Assembly: GCA_015256775.1 (NCBI GenBank)
Contig: JABZLM010000050.1
Coordinates: forward strand, 1-8,990
Direction of reading: 5' to 3'
Length of the DNA stretch: 8,990 nt
DNA from: Solobacterium sp.
GTDB lineage: Bacteria > Bacillota_I > Bacilli_A > Erysipelotrichales > Erysipelotrichaceae
In this document: piece by piece, positions 7,138 to 8,990 of the stretch
Layout: the number at the start of each line of letters is the position of its first letter
Numbering within the stretch: the stretch's first letter is position 1
Translations under genes and position numbers: made by a program
The notes under the pieces: model-generated
What the model was told of the DNA's origin: nothing
The model's input: the letters and a program-made list of their open reading frames with translations, nothing else
Databases searched by the model: none

Positions 7138-8370
7138 TTAGTGTTGAGGACCACCAAATCCGCCTGGACCTCCACCACCCTCCATCATGGAGTTAGTAAT
7201 TGATGTGACCTGTGTTCCATTTACAATAACTGTTCCACCGTTTAATGATGCAGTCAAATCAAAGTCGAATGCAAACTGTGCTGTGATATTGATATAACCA
7301 CCGTTGATTGTTAATGTCCCATTCGCATCAAGGGCATCTGTATCACCCTCAGCCATTGTAATATCTAGGTTACCGCCATTAATTTCTATCTGTACATCAT
7401 AGTTGGTCGCTTTTTCAGATGCGTTGATACCATCATCTGTAGCGTAGATTTTGATTGTACCATCGTTAATCTGTACATAAGTACCTTCAATCCCTTCAAC
7501 GGCATTGATATCAAATGTACCTCCATCAATCTCTGTGATACTTGTACCTTGGATACCATCATCTTCGGAGTTGATTGTAAAGTTACCACCAGCAATATAT
7601 ACATATCCTGTTGTTAAGTCATCTTCGTTTTCGGAATGGAAGCCGTCTTTCTTTGCGTTAATATTGAATGTTCCGTCTGCTACACGAATACTGTTAAGAG
7701 CTTTGAATCCATGCTTTATTGTGTTGACGTTGTAAATACCACCAGTAATCTTTAAGTCACTATTAGAAGCGATGCCATTTGCGGATGAATCGATATTTAG
7801 GGTACCTAAACCATTAAGAGTAATATTTGTTTTTGCAAAGATAACTGCGTTAATTTCATTTCCATCGTCTTCAGTAAACTCACCAGTAACCTTTAGGTTA
7901 TTTGTGGAGTTTTGTGTTGTTGTCACATATACGTTTTTCGCATTGACTGCATATACAGTTGGCTTATTTGTATTTGTGATAGATACGTTATCAAATACAA
8001 GATGTACCTCCGCATCTGCAGAAGCGTTAACGATTACCGTGGAATTCTTTGCTGTACCGGTTATAACATAAGTACCGGCTGCATCGATAGTCACATCCTT
8101 ACCATCTTCTAAAGTTATCTTCTTTGCGTTAGTTGTATCGACAGTCTGTGCAAGATCTGTTTGTGTAAACATATTTGATGTATCTAAAGGAGAATTCTTT
8201 GAATAATTAAGGGTAGTCTTCTTTTCTGTAGTTGTCGTTGTAGAAGTATTTGCAGATGTAGAAAAATTTGCTGTTTCGTTATCTGCTTGCTTGTTGCAAC
8301 CGGCTACTGCTAAGCCAAGTGCTACGATTGGTACAATTGCTAATTTTTGATATAGTTTTGTGCCGTTCAT
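7138..8370 (-). CDS. Secreted beta-helix lipoprotein, carbohydrate-binding (Cthe_2159/DUF4353-like)
   Basis: The 410-residue protein begins with a lipoprotein signal peptide: Lys5 and Lys9, a hydrophobic core (10-23) and the lipobox VAGC with Cys25. It should be anchored on the outer face of the membrane. Residues 26-60 form a Thr/Ser/Asn-rich linker. Residues about 85-190 are strand-rich (KDVTIDAAGTYVITG is typical of the family). Residues about 199-387 contain repeats of about 22 residues with a recurring 'DGI ... I-x-G-G-x-(F/Y)-x-I' pattern, expected of a right-handed parallel beta-helix. The last residues are a Gly-rich tail (GGGGPGGFGG). This matches the Clostridium thermocellum Cthe_2159 family, whose founding member binds polygalacturonate and cellulose. 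Here the ligand is not known. The protein is on the short side for the family. ATG 8370 has a near-perfect ribosome binding site; an in-frame ATG at 8424 has none. The gene has its own terminator and converges on the ATPase operon. Confidence 0.85.
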   Translation of the reverse strand: MNGTKLYQKLAIVPIVALGLAVAGCNKQADNETANFSTSANTSTTTTTEKKTTLNYSKNSPLDTSNMFTQTDLAQTVDTTNAKKITLEDGKDVTIDAAGTYVITGTAKNSTVIVNASADAEVHLVFDNVSITNTNKPTVYAVNAKNVYVTTTQNSTNNLKVTGEFTEDDGNEINAVIFAKTNITLNGLGTLNIDSSANGIASNSDLKITGGIYNVNTIKHGFKALNSIRVADGTFNINAKKDGFHSENEDDLTTGYVYIAGGNFTINSEDDGIQGTSITEIDGGTFDINAVEGIEGTYVQINDGTIKIYATDDGINASEKATNYDVQIEINGGNLDITMAEGDTDALDANGTLTINGGYINITAQFAFDFDLTASLNGGTVIVNGTQVTSITNSMMEGGGGPGGFGGPQH

Positions 8371-8379
8371 CTCTATTAA

Positions 8380-8387
8380 CCTCCTTT
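8380..8387 (-). promoter_or_regulatory. Ribosome binding site of the lipoprotein gene
   Basis: On the minus strand AAAGGAGG lies 9 nt before ATG 8370. It fixes the start at the Met of the lipoprotein signal peptide rather than 18 codons upstream. Confidence 0.8.
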
Positions 8388-8397
8388 GGTTGCTTTT

Positions 8398-8431
8398 AAT
8401 ATATCGGTGGAATGTGAACATCATATGAACA
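8398..8431 (-). promoter_or_regulatory. Possible activator-type promoter with 11-bp phased TTCAYA repeats
   Basis: Read on the minus strand, TTCATA and TTCACA (each preceded by TG) are spaced by 5 nt, giving an 11-bp period. They end 9 nt before a -10-like TATATT (8403-8398). The -35 position is covered by the repeats and has no TTGACA-like hexamer, as is common at promoters activated by OmpR/PhoB-family response regulators. A weaker third copy (ATCACG) lies 11 bp further upstream. An alternative promoter is TTTCCA (8477-8472), a 16-bp spacer, then TATATT (8455-8450). Which one is used cannot be decided from sequence. Confidence 0.35.
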
Positions 8432-8490
8432 AGTCGTGATGATTTTCTAAATATAAAATCTTTGTTAAGATTGGAAACTTATCTGTTTCG

Positions 8491-8519
8491 TTGTGATAGA
8501 GTGGTCAAAATAGTATAAT
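8491..8519 (+). promoter_or_regulatory. Sigma-A-type promoter of the right-edge gene
   Basis: TTGTGA (8491-8496) and a perfect TATAAT (8514-8519) are separated by 17 bp. Transcription would start near 8526, giving a leader of about 35 nt before ATG 8562. Confidence 0.7.
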
Positions 8520-8547
8520 TGTTACATATTGAAGAGTATTTTTTTAT

Positions 8548-8555
8548 AGAAGGAG
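8548..8555 (+). promoter_or_regulatory. Ribosome binding site of the right-edge gene
   Basis: AGAAGGAG lies 6 nt before ATG 8562, which supports that codon as the start. Confidence 0.75.
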
Positions 8556-8561
8556 TGAGTA

Positions 8562-8990
8562 ATGAGAATTGGATTTTTAACAAATGAATATCCATTTGAC
8601 AAATTAAGTCAGATTTCATCCTTTTATCAATGGTTACAAGCAAAAAAGATAGATGTTATCGTGATTGCTTGCGATAGAGATAACTTCAATTATGATAAAA
8701 AATCTAAAGTTCTATTCTTGCCATTTAAAAATCTAAATGATGTGACGGAATTAGGAGAATTTCACTTTGATCTTCTACAAGCAACGTTTGAAGACCCACT
8801 CATTAATCTCTGTAAAGCACAGTTAAAACTTCCTGTATTTGGAAAAGAAATTCTTCAATGTAACTACGATGATATATTTAAAAAATATCAGGATACTTTG
8901 GAATCGTATTATATTTGCGGTGTAGACTTGCAGAAGAAATACGTAAAATTAATGATACAATTAAATCCAACTTTATCAAAAGAAATCAAG
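8562..8990 (+). CDS. N-terminal part of a probable GT-B (GT4-like) glycosyltransferase (partial)
   Basis: The frame is open from ATG 8562 to the window edge (143 codons, no stop), so the C-terminal part is missing. The start is supported by AGAAGGAG and by a good promoter. The protein begins MRIGFLTNEYP, followed by a helix and the strand IDVIVIACD. This is the usual opening of Rossmann-like N-terminal domains in GT4 glycosyltransferases such as diacylglycerol glucosyltransferases. Further on, FDLLQATFEDPL and LKLPVFG fall where these enzymes have a 'D-x-(V/I)-H-x-H' strand and 'IP-x-(V/I)'. The expected His residues (HTH and YHT motifs) are not present. It may thus be a divergent or non-catalytic member. 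The conserved donor-binding C-terminal domain would lie outside the window, so the family call is tentative. Confidence 0.45.
   Translation, partial: MRIGFLTNEYPFDKLSQISSFYQWLQAKKIDVIVIACDRDNFNYDKKSKVLFLPFKNLNDVTELGEFHFDLLQATFEDPLINLCKAQLKLPVFGKEILQCNYDDIFKKYQDTLESYYICGVDLQKKYVKLMIQLNPTLSKEIK

Noticed and set aside
7138..7790. Possible DNA tandem repeat array in the lipoprotein gene
   Set aside because: The periodicity is at the protein level (beta-helix rungs). The DNA copies are too diverged to be called a nucleotide repeat.
7772..8112. Plus-strand open frames opposite the lipoprotein gene
   Set aside because: They overlap in two frames, are antisense to a gene with clear signal peptide and repeats, and show no family features of their own.
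8371..8424. Longer start for the lipoprotein at ATG 8424 on the minus strand
   Set aside because: The extension would put 18 residues before a proper signal peptide and would place AAAGGAGG inside the coding region.

Overview
This window holds most of a V/A-type (archaeal-style, rotary) ATPase operon from an AT-rich, low-GC Gram-positive bacterium. The Shine-Dalgarno sequences (AGGAGG), the codon use, the lipoprotein signal and the type of proteolipid subunit suggest a Firmicute. An Erysipelotrichia- or Clostridia-like anaerobe is my best guess, but the sequence alone does not settle the taxon.

Positions 1-7068, plus strand: a tightly packed co-directional operon, with gaps of 2-20 nt and one 8-nt overlap. 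It starts with the last 12 codons of a gene that is probably subunit C. Then come subunits I (membrane stator and ion channel), K (proteolipid rotor ring), F (central stalk), E (peripheral stalk), A (catalytic), B (non-catalytic nucleotide-binding) and D (central rotor shaft). A hairpin terminator follows D, so D ends the transcription unit. Together these genes make a V1 head (A3B3), a central stalk (D, F, probably C), a peripheral stalk (E) and a membrane motor (I, K). They couple ATP hydrolysis or synthesis to H+ or Na+ movement. The E-subunit partner (G/H) is not visible here and may lie upstream.

Positions 7069-7137: a short convergent intergenic region with two back-to-back intrinsic terminators, one for each strand.

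Positions 7138-8370, minus strand: a secreted lipoprotein with a Thr/Ser/Asn-rich linker, a right-handed beta-helix of about 22-residue rungs like the Cthe_2159/DUF4353 carbohydrate-binding family, and a glycine-rich tail. Its upstream region has a good ribosome binding site and 11-bp-phased TTCAYA repeats that look like an OmpR/PhoB-family response-regulator site.

Positions 8371-8990: a divergent promoter region, then the first 143 codons of a plus-strand gene that runs off the window. It resembles the N-terminal domain of a GT-B (GT4-like) glycosyltransferase but appears to lack the usual His motifs.

I do not see a clearly new system. The main body is a recognisable V-ATPase operon. The points most worth following are the form of the K subunit, the putative operator of the beta-helix lipoprotein, and the possibly degenerate glycosyltransferase at the right edge.
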